Shown: positions 45,313 through 56,621, counted from the first letter of the stretch. The stretch: 64,000 nucleotides of DNA from Aspidapion aeneum (GCA_963576565.1 OY755044.1:53353783-53417782); one strand, 5' to 3'. The notes: generated by a model from the sequence alone, not told the origin. Numbers and translations: made by a program.

Positions 45313-45832
45313 AACCATGCGGGGTTACCAAATAATGCACCATTTTTTGGTATTATAAGAGAGTGGGGAGTGTACCATTCGCATCCAGGTGGTATTTAAA
45401 AAAATATACATAAATACTTTACAACCTTAATCATATTTAAACAAATAAATCAATAATACCTAAAAGACAAAAAGTTTTTTTACGAAAAATCGATTTTCGC
45501 AAAAGGATCCTTGTTGACCAATTCAAACGCCTTTTTTTCTTTTAAAAAGATAAACTCATCACCATAGTCAGCAACCATGCGGGGTTACCAAATAATGCAC
45601 CATTTTTTGGTATTATAAGAGAGTGGGGAGTGTACCATTCGCATCCAGGTAGTATTTAAAAAAATATACATAATACTTTACAACCTTAATCATATTTAAA
45701 CAAATAAATCAATAATACCTAAAAGACAAAAAGTTTTTTTACGAAAAATCGATTTTGGCAAAAGGATCCTTGTTGACCAATTCAAACGCCTTTTTTTCTT
45801 TTAAAAAGATAAACTCATCACCATAGTCAGCA
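45313..45832. repeat. 260-bp tandem duplication
   Basis: 45313-45572 and 45573-45832 are nearly identical (differences: GGTGG/GGTAG, a one-base deletion, TTCGC/TTGGC). ACCAT stands at the start, at the junction and at the end, so a 5-bp microhomology may have mediated the event. The second copy is continuous with the rest of the exon-like frame, so the first is the extra one. Confidence 0.95.
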
Positions 45833-45920
45833 ACCATTTCTTCAGTAATGTTTTCGTCTTGAATGCCTCTTAGCAGTCTTTGTTTTTTATTTAAATCTCG
45901 AAGCGTTTCGTAACATTTTT
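45739..45920 (-). CDS. Exon-like segment of unknown gene
   Basis: On the minus strand, TTTGTTGTTTTCAG forms a good splice acceptor directly before coding starting at 45920. About 60 codons follow, with a terminal exon ending in TAA at 45739. The charged peptide includes DLNKKQRLLRGIQ, DENITEEMVADYGDEF and FELVNKDPFAKIDFS. It looks protein-coding rather than random, because the composition is unlike the surrounding Lys/Phe-rich chance frames. I do not recognise the family. It may be the last exon of the transposon's own gene or a captured host exon. Its 3' part is duplicated upstream in the 45313-45572 copy. Confidence 0.4.
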
Positions 45921-46429
45921 CTGAAAACAACAAATAAACATAAATAATATAATCCACAGTGCACCGGTATATTTTTTAAGTGATGTTTAACAAGCTGAAT
46001 TTTTGTATATAGCTTTATTTTGCCGAGACACTCAACTTTTTCCTTTGCGAAAATTCTTGAAACTGATTCCTAACAGAGAGCTGGTGCAGAAATCTTTCGA
46101 GATTCAGACTGACAATGTCATTTACTTGCAGACACATCTTTTAAGCTACATAAAAATAAATTGTTCGTTATTAATTTTGTCCTGTTACCTACTTTTTCAT
46201 CTCATAAGTTACGAGATAAAAAAAGTAGCTGTAAAGAATTAGTATAGCTACATTGTCCCCAAAATCACTTGGTTTTTGTCAGTCCGAAGCGCGGAAGATG
46301 TCTGCGCATGCGCATTCTATTTGGAATCACTTTTAAAAATTTTCGCGAAGGAAAAAGTTGCCTCGGCAAAATAAAGCTATTTACAATAAAGCAGCCTGGT
46401 ACTAATCACTTAAAAAATAGACCGGTGTA

Positions 46430-47106
46430 CAGGGTGTCTCATTATATTTTTCCCACCCTTTTAGACCATTAATAATTGATATAGGAATATACAAGAAATT
46501 GTGTTCGAATTCGCGCTATTTTTACTTTTAAATTGCATCTTGACTTTATTCCTGATGCTTATCATATTTGACAGGCGCTAAAATACCCGATATGCCGTAG
46601 CTCTTGTGTTAATTTTAGTATCCTTATTCCAAATTATGTTAGTCCCCATGTATCAACAGTGACAATGACACAACTTTGTTGTCGTTACCGGTTGTCATTT
46701 TGAGCGTCATTAAAAAAAAATAGTTGTCATTTTCACTGCTTATACATGGGGACTAACATAGTTCGAAATAAGGACACTGAAATTAATACAAAAGTGGTAA
46801 TGTTATTTTTTTATTATTTAAAAATTTATCACTAATATTTCAGAAACTATTTATCAAAACTGCGACATATGAGGTATTTTTGGAAAGTATATTCCAAGCC
46901 TAATCTATTATTTAAATAATATAAGGAGCATCCAATTTACAAAAACTATAAATTTGAGCGCATGTCAAATACGGTAAGCATCAGGAATAAAGTCAAGATG
47001 TAATTTAAAAGTAAAAATTTCGCGAATTCGAACACAATTTCTTTTATATTCCTACATAAATTATTAATGATCTAAAAGGGTGGGAAAAATATAATGAGAC
47101 ACCCTG
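46430..47106. mobile_element. 677-bp TA-CAGGGTGTCTC foldback element
   Basis: Ends CAGGGTGTCTCATTATATTT and its inverse, with TA on both sides (46428-46429, 47107-47108). The arms share ATTGTGTTCGAATTCGCG-like and CATGGGGACTAACAT sequence up to a centre near 46700. It is nested in the 45192-47564 transposon. Confidence 0.88.
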
Positions 47107-48055
47107 TACGTTGTGACGTAAGACAGAGAATCCGAATCTGGGGTCAAGAAAATCCCTAGACGTCTGGAATTTTTCCCAAAGGGTCAATAAATCAACCAAA
47201 AAAATATTAGGTTTGGGATTTGGCAAACCATCAGTTCGATTTTAATTTATTCTACCGGCAAACGAGATGCAGAATCTAAAATTCTAAACATCAAACATGT
47301 ACTTACAAAACTAAAATAAACTCAGATATCTCGACAACTACTTGCAGTGTTGTACACTCGCCCACTTTTTTTGTGTCTCCTTTTTTTCGTAAATTTGTCG
47401 ATAACAAAAAAACAGTGTGTTGTGTGACAACACCGCATGCTTTAAAATAAGCATCATGCTTTATTAAACGATTTTCATTAGCAGTTTTTAAAGCCCGCTG
47501 AAATTTCGAGCCGTCAAGACGAGTTTAGACAATTTGAACATGACATTAAAAAAGTGGGCGACCGTACCTATAGCTTAGTACCTATGTAGAAAAAATGAAA
47601 AAAAAAATCATTCCAAAATTTTAAAATTTATTTTTATAAAAATTGCATCATGTCAGATCTCATTAGAAATGTGTTTTAAAGCGGTTTCAAACAAGCCACA
47701 TAGCACTGCTCTGGTGTAAGCAGTTTTCAAAACAACTTCTGATCAGAAAAATTTGAAATTTGGAATTTTTCATCCTCTTTAACGGTAGAATGATGTACAG
47801 TAATAGCTATTTTCCTAACAAGTGCAAAAAATCATTTTTTCCGCACGCAAATGCAGTTCACAGAAAAATAAAATTATATTTAAAATAAACCAAACCACAT
47901 CACGCTACTTTCAAAAAACAGGTGTTTTAACGAAATTAAACACCTTACCTTTACACCATAGTAACCAAGGCATTTCATAGGCAATATTATTAATAGAAAC
48001 TTCAAATCTAAACAGGTTTTTTTAAAATTTGACACTTTTGTGCGAAAAATATTTT

Positions 48056-48840
48056 TTCTATAAGCGTGCGGAAAAGTCCACTTTTCCGCACGCATTTTAG
48101 TGTGGAAAGTGCCACGTTTCCGCACTAGTGCGGAAAAATATTTTTTCCACACTAGTGCGGAAAAGTAAATTTGTTACGATTTTGAGGTGTTCTATAACAT
48201 TTAGACCGTTCAAAATACATTTGTATCTTTCCTAGCACACGAAATATCCTAAAAATATTCAAATTGACTAAAATTCTGCTATATTTTCAATATTTTCGAT
48301 AAAATAAAGTTTTTAGTAAAATAGGTTCAAATTATAAGTTTTAAACCTCCCCGGTATAACTATCGTCATTGTCAATGTCAAACAACAATGAACACTAGTG
48401 GTTTTAGATTTGGCATCTTAAATCACCATAGCAACAAAGTACAAACAAACTGTCAAAACAAAGCAAAGTTTGCAGATACAAGCGTCTTTTGAATTTTTCA
48501 AACAAAAAAATCAGATTTTCAATGGATTCTTCGGACGAAGATCTACCCCAGTCAGTTCTAGAAGCCGCTAGAATGTGAATAATAATAATTGATTTGATTA
48601 AAACGTTTTGAATATAAATAATTTTCTGATTAATTTTTAGTTTTTTCCTCACGCTTATAGAAAAAATAGTGTACCTAACTCGTGCGTAAAGTATCTTTTC
48701 CGCACTTGATTGCTGGCCAAACTCCGCTATCGCGTCGTTTGGCCATCTGCAATCGCGTGCGGAAAAGAGGCACTTTCCGCACTAGTTAGGTAAACTACTA
48801 TTTCCATACTCGTGCGGTAAAGTAGATATTTCTGCATTAA
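48056..48840 (+). mobile_element. GCGGAAAAG-rich element, copy 1
   Basis: It starts TCTATAAGCGTGCGGAAAAG and ends near CGTGCGGTAAAGTAG. Both ends are packed with copies of CACTAGTGCGGAAAAG in both orientations. The interior (48180-48650) is shared, inverted, with 52370-52960 and includes a short conserved coding exon. A related outer piece (47793-47880) recurs inverted at 52150-52250. The insertion mechanism is unknown. Confidence 0.7.
48522..48578 (+). CDS. Short N-terminal exon-like frame, copy 1
   Basis: ATG at 48522 encodes MDSSDEDLPQSVLEAARM before a TGA. AATGTGAAT at the end could serve as a splice donor (GTGAAT). The acidic start followed by LPxSVLEAAR resembles, from my recollection of insect predicted proteins, the N-terminus of tyrosine-recombinase-like (Crypton-type) proteins. 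That link is an inference I cannot test here. The 82-codon frame on the opposite strand is the shadow of this region. Confidence 0.35.
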   Translation: MDSSDEDLPQSVLEAARM

Positions 48841-48884
48841 AAATAGTGTAAAAAATCACACTCAGGTCAGTAGAGCCATCAGAC

Positions 48885-49215
48885 ATTTACCAAATCCCGT
48901 GTGAGTATGGTAAATCCAAAGAGGTAAATCATATATAGGTAAAACAAAAAGCCCTCTTTAGGTTAGAGTAAATGAACATCTAAAAATTACCCAATTAGGG
49001 GATATTGAAAAATCCGGTTTAGCAGATCATGCATCGCCAAATGACCACAGGATTTAGTGGTCAGAAGCTAAAGTTTTGCATAAGGAGTCGCATTAGCGAA
49101 AACGAAAGTTTATTAAAGCTGCGTTTATAATGCAGAATAAAGAAGTTTTCAGTCAACCAAGCACGGACATACCAAACATATGGAAACCACTCCTTAAAGA
49201 AAACAGGCATTGTTC
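48885..49215 (+). pseudogene. Penelope-like element GIY-YIG endonuclease remnant
   Basis: The reading starts IYQIPCEYGKSKE, shifts by one, then gives YIGKTKSPL, VRVNEHLK, EKSGLADHASPNDHRI, KVLHKES, RKRKFIKAAFIMQNK and VFSQPSTDIPNIWKPLL. These are the expected blocks of the C-terminal GIY-YIG nuclease of Penelope-like retroelements: YIG, R..EH, H....H, E/A..I, then the IP.IW tail. At least three internal stops (for example after SPL, RI and SH) and a shift show it is dead. No RT part is present. Confidence 0.82.
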
Positions 49216-49689
49216 ACTGAAATTTTAGTTTAATTTTAGGCAATCTTTTTAAAGCATTTCTAGCGCCCCCCCTAGGCCCACCACAGATCGGAAGCTAGTT
49301 ACTCCACTGTGCGTAACTACTATAGCAACACGCATTTTGGGGGCTTTGAGCCCCAGGGTTAATACCTAGATAATGCAAAAAATACCTAAATACGGGGTGG
49401 GTGCATGGGGGTGGTTTAGAAGAGCTTAGCACACCTTAAGTTGAAAAAAAAATTGTAATAGGTACACAGAAAAATAAATCCATGATGGATCTGATATATT
49501 CCTAGCCCATTAGCACACTCCAAGTGAACTCCACGCTATATCAGCCTTGAAAACAGTTTTTGTAAATATCCCAGAAAGGGAAGGTCCTACGAAGTTTTTT
49601 GTTTTAAGACAAATTATTGAGAAAAATGTATTCTATCATACCGCGAAAACCGCATATCAATGCGATGCTCCGTTAAAAAGTTAACATTT

Positions 49690-51450
49690 TGAACATTTTT
49701 AAACTGTCAAAAAACTGTCATTAACATTAAGGGGCCGACTCGCGCCGATATTTTCGTGCTAATGTAAGGGTTTGGAAATACACGCTTTTCTTGAAGACCG
49801 CTAAAGGTTTTAACAAAAACTTTTTTTTATCGTTTAAAGTGATCTTTGATACAGGCCTAAAACTATTTTTTAGTTAAAAAAATTTCTCCAAAATAGCATG
49901 AAATTATGCTTATTTATAGTCAAAAATCGATCATTTTCATATCATTTTTTTAATAGGAAATTGTTATCTGATTCAATCGGGGAAGAATTTCGGGCCTACA
50001 AGGGGCATTCCTCTAAATAAATAAAAAATAAAAATACAAAAAATTGCAGGTCATCTGGTAGGAAAGCGTGTATTGTTACACCCTTACAAGACCAACAATT
50101 GCCGCTTTTGTCGTCAATAAAGTGGGGCCCTCTGCTGGTCGCTAAGAATTATTTTTAAAACAATAGCAATATCCTTGTCTTTTCGGTTTTTTACGAAACC
50201 GGACCATCAGAGCCGCAGCTAGCATTTTTGGCGCCCGAGGCAGCATTTAAAATTTTTAATCCCTTTCACCGCTTGATAGAGGTTTTACCAAATCAAAATG
50301 ATAAATTATATTTGAGATTCTCATATACTTTCCGCACTGTTTTTGAATTGAGTTGTTTGGTATGGAAAGTGGCACGTTTTCGTCTTCACTTTACACACTA
50401 AAAAATAGGGCGGACTATTAACAAACAAATTGTGTGTAAGTGATTGGAAGAAAGTACAAACATTTGCACGTGTATAAGTACCGGTGTTTTTTTTTAAATT
50501 TATATATTCTATACAGGAGGACGTTAATTAGACATTTTCACCTTAACATTGTTAACTCCTAGAGAATGAGCCAGAAATCGAACAAAATGTTCGAAAAAGG
50601 GCTGTTTCTATAAGGCTTAACCCGTGTTTCAGGTTTCTATGTGTAATTTTAAACAGTGAGACCAACATTGTTTACATTATTTCCTGAATATGTACAGGGG
50701 TGCCACAAAACACCTATAAAAATACTTACTTTAATTACCTGTCTAAAAATCACTGCTTATTTAGCATTAATTGAATATACATAATTCCATCCACCCTTTT
50801 GACATTTTTTTAGATCAATATAATGGCACAGATTTTTAAGGGTCAGAGTTGCGCCGATATTCTAGTGTAAATGTAATTTGTGGTTGTTTAGAAATACACG
50901 GTTTTCTCCAAGACGCCTACAGATTTTTACAAAAACTTTCCTTAATTATTGAAAGTAATCTTTTGTCTAGGACCAGAATTATTTTTAAGTTTAAACAAAA
51001 TGTCAAAAATTAGATAATAAAATTATGCTTAAATATAGTCACAATGCGACAATTTTATAATAATTTTTTTTATAGGAAATAGATCTTTGTTTTAACCGGG
51101 AAGAATTTCCGTCTTACTGGTGATATTCTTCTAAATAATAAAAAAAATTGTTAAATTAAAATGGCATCTGGGACGTTTAAAACGCTTACAATTTATAAAA
51201 TGTTCCTCTCTTCCTTTGATAGGGGTTTTACTAAATTCAAAATTACAAATTGTTTTTTACACTCGCGTGCGGAAAATACTGACTTGCGGCAATTTTTTTG
51301 GATGAGTTTGGTACGGAAAATGGCACTTTTTGACACTGGTCGTATTTTCACTTTATTTAGCCATCTTTTAATATTTTTGTTACTGTGTAAATATAAGTTC
51401 AAATATGTTGTATGTGAATTGTCAATCTATCTACGGCGTGTTATTAATAT
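49690..51450. repeat. Diverged direct duplication of ~1.1 kb
   Basis: 49728-50080 and 50836-51170 align in the same direction (GCGCCGATATT, GAAATACACG.TTTTC, ATTATGCTTA.ATATAGTCA, GGGAAGAATTTC.G.CCT). Their downstream parts at about 50270-50400 and 51220-51360 match as well (GATAGAGGTTTTAC.AAAT, GGTA.GGAAA.TGGCAC). The offset is about 1.1 kb. No gene is seen. Confidence 0.75.
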
Positions 51451-51764
51451 AATTTGTTTTTTCATAAAAACCGAGGGGTGATCAGCTGAACCAAATTTGT
51501 ACACCTTCCTATGGGACTTTAATAAATTTTTGGGCTTGTAGTGTCCTGTATAGTCCTGACTGACAGGCGCCCATAAAAAAATTCGCGACCAACAAAAAAA
51601 AACGTCTTAACTCTCGTTTTTCTTAGAGAGTTGATTTGCCTTTGCCGGCCTCCCTACTTAATCATGCTTAGGACACCCCTTAGGCGCCAGTACCCTCGGG
51701 GTCCTGTATAGTCCTGTGGCAATCCTGTGGAAGTCCTACAGAGTCATGTATATCGATTTTCTAT

Positions 51765-52150
51765 TTTAAATACATTTGGTAGAAAAATATTTTAAAGAAA
51801 AAAAATTTGCTAGAAAAACATTTGGTATACAAACATTTCATAGAAAACACATTTAAATGGTAAAAAATATTTTTGGTAAAGTACATTTGGTAGAAAGTAC
51901 AATTGGCAAAAAAAAACTGTCATAGAAAACACATTTTCTAGAATAACATTTGATAGAAAGTACAATTGGCAGAACAGCAAATGTTAGAACATTGGGTATG
52001 AAAATATTTCATAATCTAACCAAACCTATTCTGACCTAATATGTACTTTTTAAATGTTTTTTTACCAAGTCTCTTTCTATCAAAGGTTTTTCTACCAAAT
52101 CTATTTTCCATTAAATATTTTTTTACCAAATGTTTTTCTAACAAATGTTA
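51765..52150. repeat. Degenerate ACATTTGGTAGAAA repeat with a mirrored half
   Basis: ACATTTGGTAGAAA variants repeat about ten times up to roughly 52000. The reverse complement (TTTTTACCAAATGTTTTTCTA) then dominates to 52150, so the block is an inverted pair of decayed short-period arrays. Confidence 0.6.
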
Positions 52151-52319
52151 TATATATATCATATAATTTTATTTTTCTGTGAACGGCATTTGCATGCGGA
52201 AAAATTGATTTATTGCACTTGTTAGGAAAATATCTATTACTGTACATCATCAGCACCCATCGCAGATCGAATCGTGACTAGGTGGATAATTTGCCGTTAA
52301 TTAGTCGTAAATTAGTTGT

Positions 52320-53068
52320 GGAAATAGTCGTTTACCTAACTAGTGCGAAAAGTGCCTCTTTTCCGCACGCGATTGCAGATGGCCAAACGACGCGATAGCG
52401 GAGTTTGGCCAGCAATCAAGTGCGGAAAAGACACTTTACGCACGAGTTAGGTACACTATTTTTTCTATAAGCGTGAGGAAAAAACTAAAAATTAATCAGA
52501 AAATTATTTATATTCAAAACGTTTTAATCAAATCAATTATTATTCACATTCTAGCGGCTTCTAGAACAGACTGGGGTAGATCTTCGTCCGAAGAATCCAT
52601 TGAAAATCTGATTTTTTTGTTTGAAAAATTCAAAAGACGCTTGTATCTGCAAAATTGGCTTTGTTTTGACAGTTTGTTTGTACTTTGTTGCTATGGTGAT
52701 TTAAGATGCCAAATCTAAAACCACTAGTGTTCATTGTTGTTTGACATTGACAATGACGATATTTATACCGGGGAGGTTTAAAACTTATAATTTGAACCTA
52801 TTTTACTAAAAACTTTATTTTATCGAAAATATTGAAAATATAGCAGAATTTTAGTCAATTTGAATATTTTTAGGATATTTCATGTGCTAGGAAAGATACA
52901 AATGTGTTTTGAACGGTCTAAATGTTATAGAACACCTCAAAATCGTAACAAATTTACTTTTCCGCACTAGTGCAGAAAAAATATTTTTCCGCACTAGTGC
53001 GGAAAAGTGGCACTTTCCACACTAAAATGCGTGCGGAAAAGTGGACTTTTCTGCACGCTTATAGAAAA
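52320..53068 (-). mobile_element. GCGGAAAAG-rich element, copy 2 (inverted)
   Basis: Close reverse complement of 48056-48840, from GTTTACCTAACTAGTGCG to CTGCACGCTTATAGAAAAAA. A satellite unit (52255-52332) abuts its left end. Sequence differences to copy 1 are few, so the two copies or their duplication are recent compared with most of the window. Confidence 0.7.
52544..52600 (-). CDS. Short N-terminal exon-like frame, copy 2
   Basis: Encodes the same 18 residues (MDSSDEDLPQSVLEAARM) as the frame at 48522, with the single base change TCA/TCT in the Ser codon being silent. The same GTGAAT follows. With only two copies this is weak evidence of constraint. Confidence 0.35.
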   Translation of the reverse strand: MDSSDEDLPQSVLEAARM

Positions 53069-54865
53069 AATTAATTTTGTCGCTCTTATTTTTGACCGTT
53101 TTTGAGGGTGCTTCGCTAACTTCATATGAAGTTAGCGAAGCACCCTCGTAAAAATGGCTTTTATCAAAATCGAATATGGTGGATAATTTGCCGCTAATTA
53201 GTCGTGAATTAGTTGTGGAAAAATTAATTTTGTCGCTCTTATTTTTTACCCTTTTTTTGGGTGCTTCGCTAACTTCATATTTTGGCACCCATCGCAAATC
53301 GAATCGCTCCTAGGTGGATAATTTGCCGTTAATTAGTCGTGAACTAGTTGTGGAAAAATTAATTTTGTCGCTCTTATTTTTGACCGTTTTTGAGGGTGCT
53401 TCGCTAACTTCATATGAAGTTAGCGAAGCACCCTCGTAAAAATGGCTTTTATCAAAATCGAATATGGTGGATAATTTGCCGCTAATTAGTCGTGAAGCAC
53501 CCAAAAAAACGGTCAGAAATAAAAGCGACAAAATTAATTTTTCCACAACTAATTCACGGCTAATTAACGACAAATTATCCACCTAGTAGCGATTCGATTT
53601 GCGATGGGTGCCAAAATATAAAGTTAGCGAAGCACCCAAAAAAAGGGTCAAAAATAAGAGCGACAAAATTAATTTTTCCAGAACTAATTCACGACTAATT
53701 AGCGGCAAATTATCCACCATATTCGATTTTGATAAAAGCCATTTCTACGAGGGTGCTTCGCTAACTTCATATAAAGTTAGTGAAGCATCCAAAAAAAGGG
53801 TAAAAAATAAGAGCGACAAAATTAATTTTTCCAGAAGTAATTCACGACTAATTAACGGCAAATTATCCACCTAGTAGCGATTCGATTTGCGATCGGTGCC
53901 AAAATATGAAGTTAGCGAAGCACCCAAAAAAGGGTCAAAAATAAGAGCGACAAAATTAATTTTCCACAACTAATTCACGACTAATTAGCGGCAAATTATC
54001 CACCATATTCGATTTTGATAAAAGTCATTTTTATTTTCATATGAAGTTAGCGAAGCACCCAAAAAAAGGGTGAAAAATAAGAGCGATAAAATTAATTTTT
54101 CCACAACTAATTCACGACTATTAGCGGAAAATTATCCACCATATTCGATTTTAATAAAAGCCATTTCTACGAGGGTGCTTCGCTAACTTCATATGAAGTT
54201 AGTGAAGCATCCAAAAAAAGGGTAAAAAATAAGAGCGACAAAATTAATTTTTCCAGAAGTAATTCACGACTAATTAACGGCAAATTATCCACCTAGTAGC
54301 GATTCGATATGCGATGGGTGCCAAAATATGAAGTTAGCGAAGCACCCAAAAAAGGGTCAAAAATAAGAGCGACAAAATTAATTTTTCCACAACTAATTCA
54401 CGACTAATTAGCGGCAAATTATCCACCATATTCGATTTTGATAAAAGCCATTTTTATTTTCATATGAAGTTAGCGAAGCACCCTCAAAACCGGTCAAAAA
54501 TAAGAGCGACAAAATTAATTTTTCCACAACTAATTCACGACTAATTGACGGCAGATTATCCACCTAGTAGCGATTCGATTTGCGATGGGTGCCAAAATAT
54601 GAAGTTAGCGAAGCACCCAAAAAAAGGGTATAAAATAAGAGCGACAAAATTAATTTTTCTACAACTAATTCACGATTAATTAGCGGCAAATTATCCACCA
54701 TATTCGATTTTGATAAAAGCCATTTTACGAGGGTGCTTCGCTAACTTCATATGAAGGAAAAACGGTCAAAAATAAGAGCGACAAAATTTATTTTTCCACA
54801 ACTAATTAACGGCAAATTATCCACCTAGTCACGATTCGATCTGCGATGGGTGCTTCGCTAACTTC
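53069..54865. repeat. Palindrome-based satellite with two alternating monomers
   Basis: Monomers share AAATAAGAGCGACAAAATTA and CTAATTCACGACTAATTA. They alternate between a type with CTAGTAGCGATTCGATTTGC and a type with CATATTCGATTTTGATAAAA, joined by GTTAGCGAAGCACCC. Units up to about 53495 are on the minus strand and the rest on the plus strand. Open frames here (for example 53022-53297, 53310-53582, 53599-53874) are satellite translations and not proteins. The array runs right up to the Copia fragment. Confidence 0.9.
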
Positions 54866-55823
54866 ATGCTCATAGAAAATGTAGAAGTGATTAACTGAAG
54901 GTGGGTATTCAGTGAAAAAGTTGTTGATGAAAAAGTAAAAAAGAAAGCGCGTTTAGTAGCTAGAGGTTTTAAACAAAGTGTAATCACAGATGATGTTTAT
55001 GCACCAGTGGCAAAAATGGCAAGTATAAGATTGCTTTTATCACTGTATATAGAGTGTGATTTATATGCATGTCAACTTGACGTCAAATCAGCCTTTTTAA
55101 ATGGAAAGTTGAAAGACCCAGTATATATGTATCCACCAGATGGTTTAGTAGTCAAAAATAAAAATTTTATTTGTAAACTGGAGAAAGCCTTGTATGGTCC
55201 TCGTCAATCTCCAAAAGCTAGAACTCTTGTTTTAATGATGCTCTAATTGAAATGGGATCCAAAAAGGACCCATGTTTATACTTTACAGATTTGACATACT
55301 TATTCATGTCGATGACATACTATTATTTTCTAAGTCTCAGGAAACCTTAAGTTTTGTCAAAAATAGTTTGATGTCGAAATTTAAAATGAATGAACTTAAT
55401 GGGAAAAATATTAATTTTTTCGGTTTGGAAATTTCTAGATGTAATGATATTTTAAACATAAAACAAACGGACTTGATCATTAAAATTTCAAAAAGATTTG
55501 ACATGACAGATTGCAAACTTGATATTGATAAAAATTTTCAGGTTTCTGAAAATTTTCCATTCGAAGAACTGATAGGCTCGTTAATGTACCTCATTCTTGG
55601 TACAAGACCAGACTTAAGTTATTGTATCAGTTATTTTAGTCAATTCCAGAATTGTTTCACATTTGAACATTTTCAATACTTAAAACAGACATCTTAAGAA
55701 AACACAAAACTATGGTTTAATGTTTACTAAAAGTAACAATGGAATTATTTCTCTATGTAGATTCGGAGTTTGCAAGTGACCAAGTTGAAAGAAAAAGTAT
55801 CACAGGGTTTTTAATTAAACTTA
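54866..55823 (+). pseudogene. Copia-type pol: reverse transcriptase and start of RNase H
   Basis: Coding begins with an in-frame stop just before RWVFSEKV, then ARLVARGFKQ, YAPVAKMASIR, LDVKSAFLNGKL (first catalytic Asp) and CKLEKALYGPRQSPKA, as in Ty1/Copia RT. A small deletion with frameshift near 55230 precedes the next frame, which has HVDDILLFSK (the x-V-D-D site) and GSLMYLILGTRPDLSY. Another shift at about 55690 leads to YVDSEFASDQ and RKSITGF, the RNase H start, which stops abruptly at 55823 where a large transposon is inserted. Gag, protease and integrase are not seen upstream. Confidence 0.92.
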
Positions 55824-56621
55824 GAGTGCGTTCGAGTAGAAAACCCGTCGAGCGAGCGGGGCGTAGTGACGTCACGGACTGAACGCCCCGGTTTTCGCGG
55901 TTGGACTCGAACGGAAAAGGTATTCACTGGTTACAAATTTCTAACCCTAAATTTTTGGCAGAAAATTTTTGTTGATTTTTGCAATTTAAAACTGTTTGTA
56001 AATAAAAAAACCCTAGATTAAAATCGCCTTTAGGCATCGAAGAAATAACTGGACAAGAAGGACAACGCATGTAGAAAATCTCGAGCCCTTGTTATAACGT
56101 GAATATCGTACATATCTTCTTCGAATTTAATTTATAAAGAAGTAGGTAAGCCGCGCCGATCGAGTCTTGCACGAAAAACCATAGGCGCGCGTGCAAAACA
56201 AAAATTGAATCGGGTGTCATCGGGTGTTAACGTCGGCTGTCGTCAACGCGAATGCGGCCGGTCGAAGGTCAAGCGAAACGCGTAATATTTGAAGTAGGTA
56301 TGTAATAAATACGTATCTACCCAGGTCGATTAAATTTTCTGTTTTATAATATTTGGGTGATCCGTGAAAATAAACCCAGAGCGGAGGCAATTAGTTTTTA
56401 TGAAAATTTGAGAAATGTCGTATATTTTATATGGTTATGTTAATATTTGCTGGGAGACAAAAATTTACTAAAAAATTTATATCCACGGTTTAAACAGACA
56501 GACAGAAAGGCGTTAAGGCTATTTCCTAAAAGCTAAAAACGTTTTACGCCCTTATGAAACAGACGATAGGAGCGATATTTGCAACAAACATTCTAGGTCT
56601 TGAACTTGTTTTTTTAAACTA

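Larger units (their letters stand above)
45192..47564. mobile_element. 2.4-kb TA-flanked transposon carrying an exon-like segment
   Basis: Left end CAGTCGCCCACTTTTTTAAT and right end reverse complement CGGTCGCCCACTTTTTTAAT are inside TA dinucleotides. The inverted match extends about 115 bp (GCGGGCTTTAAAAACTGCTAA in both). TA duplication suggests a Tc1/mariner-type element. Inside are a 260-bp tandem duplication, a minus-strand exon-like frame and a nested 677-bp MITE. A second CACTCGCCCACTTTTTTT end at 47355 hints at a further, partial copy near the right end. Confidence 0.8.

Noticed and set aside
48404..48652. 82-codon minus-strand frame (also at 52473-52718 on plus)
   Set aside because: It is antisense to the short exon-like frames. 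Its apparent conservation comes from the duplicated element.
49288..49300. AGATCGGAAG, resembling the start of a sequencing adapter
   Set aside because: Only ten bases match and the sequence continues differently (CTAG), so a chance match is more likely than contamination.
53022..53874. Three repeated ~90-codon frames with KNKSDKINFS motifs
   Set aside because: They are translations of the satellite units on either strand. Repetition follows the DNA repeat, including its palindrome, and not a protein family.
55459..55700. Independent host gene reading from the C-terminal Copia frame
   Set aside because: Motifs before and after are ordered Copia RT and RNase H blocks, so a separate gene is not needed.
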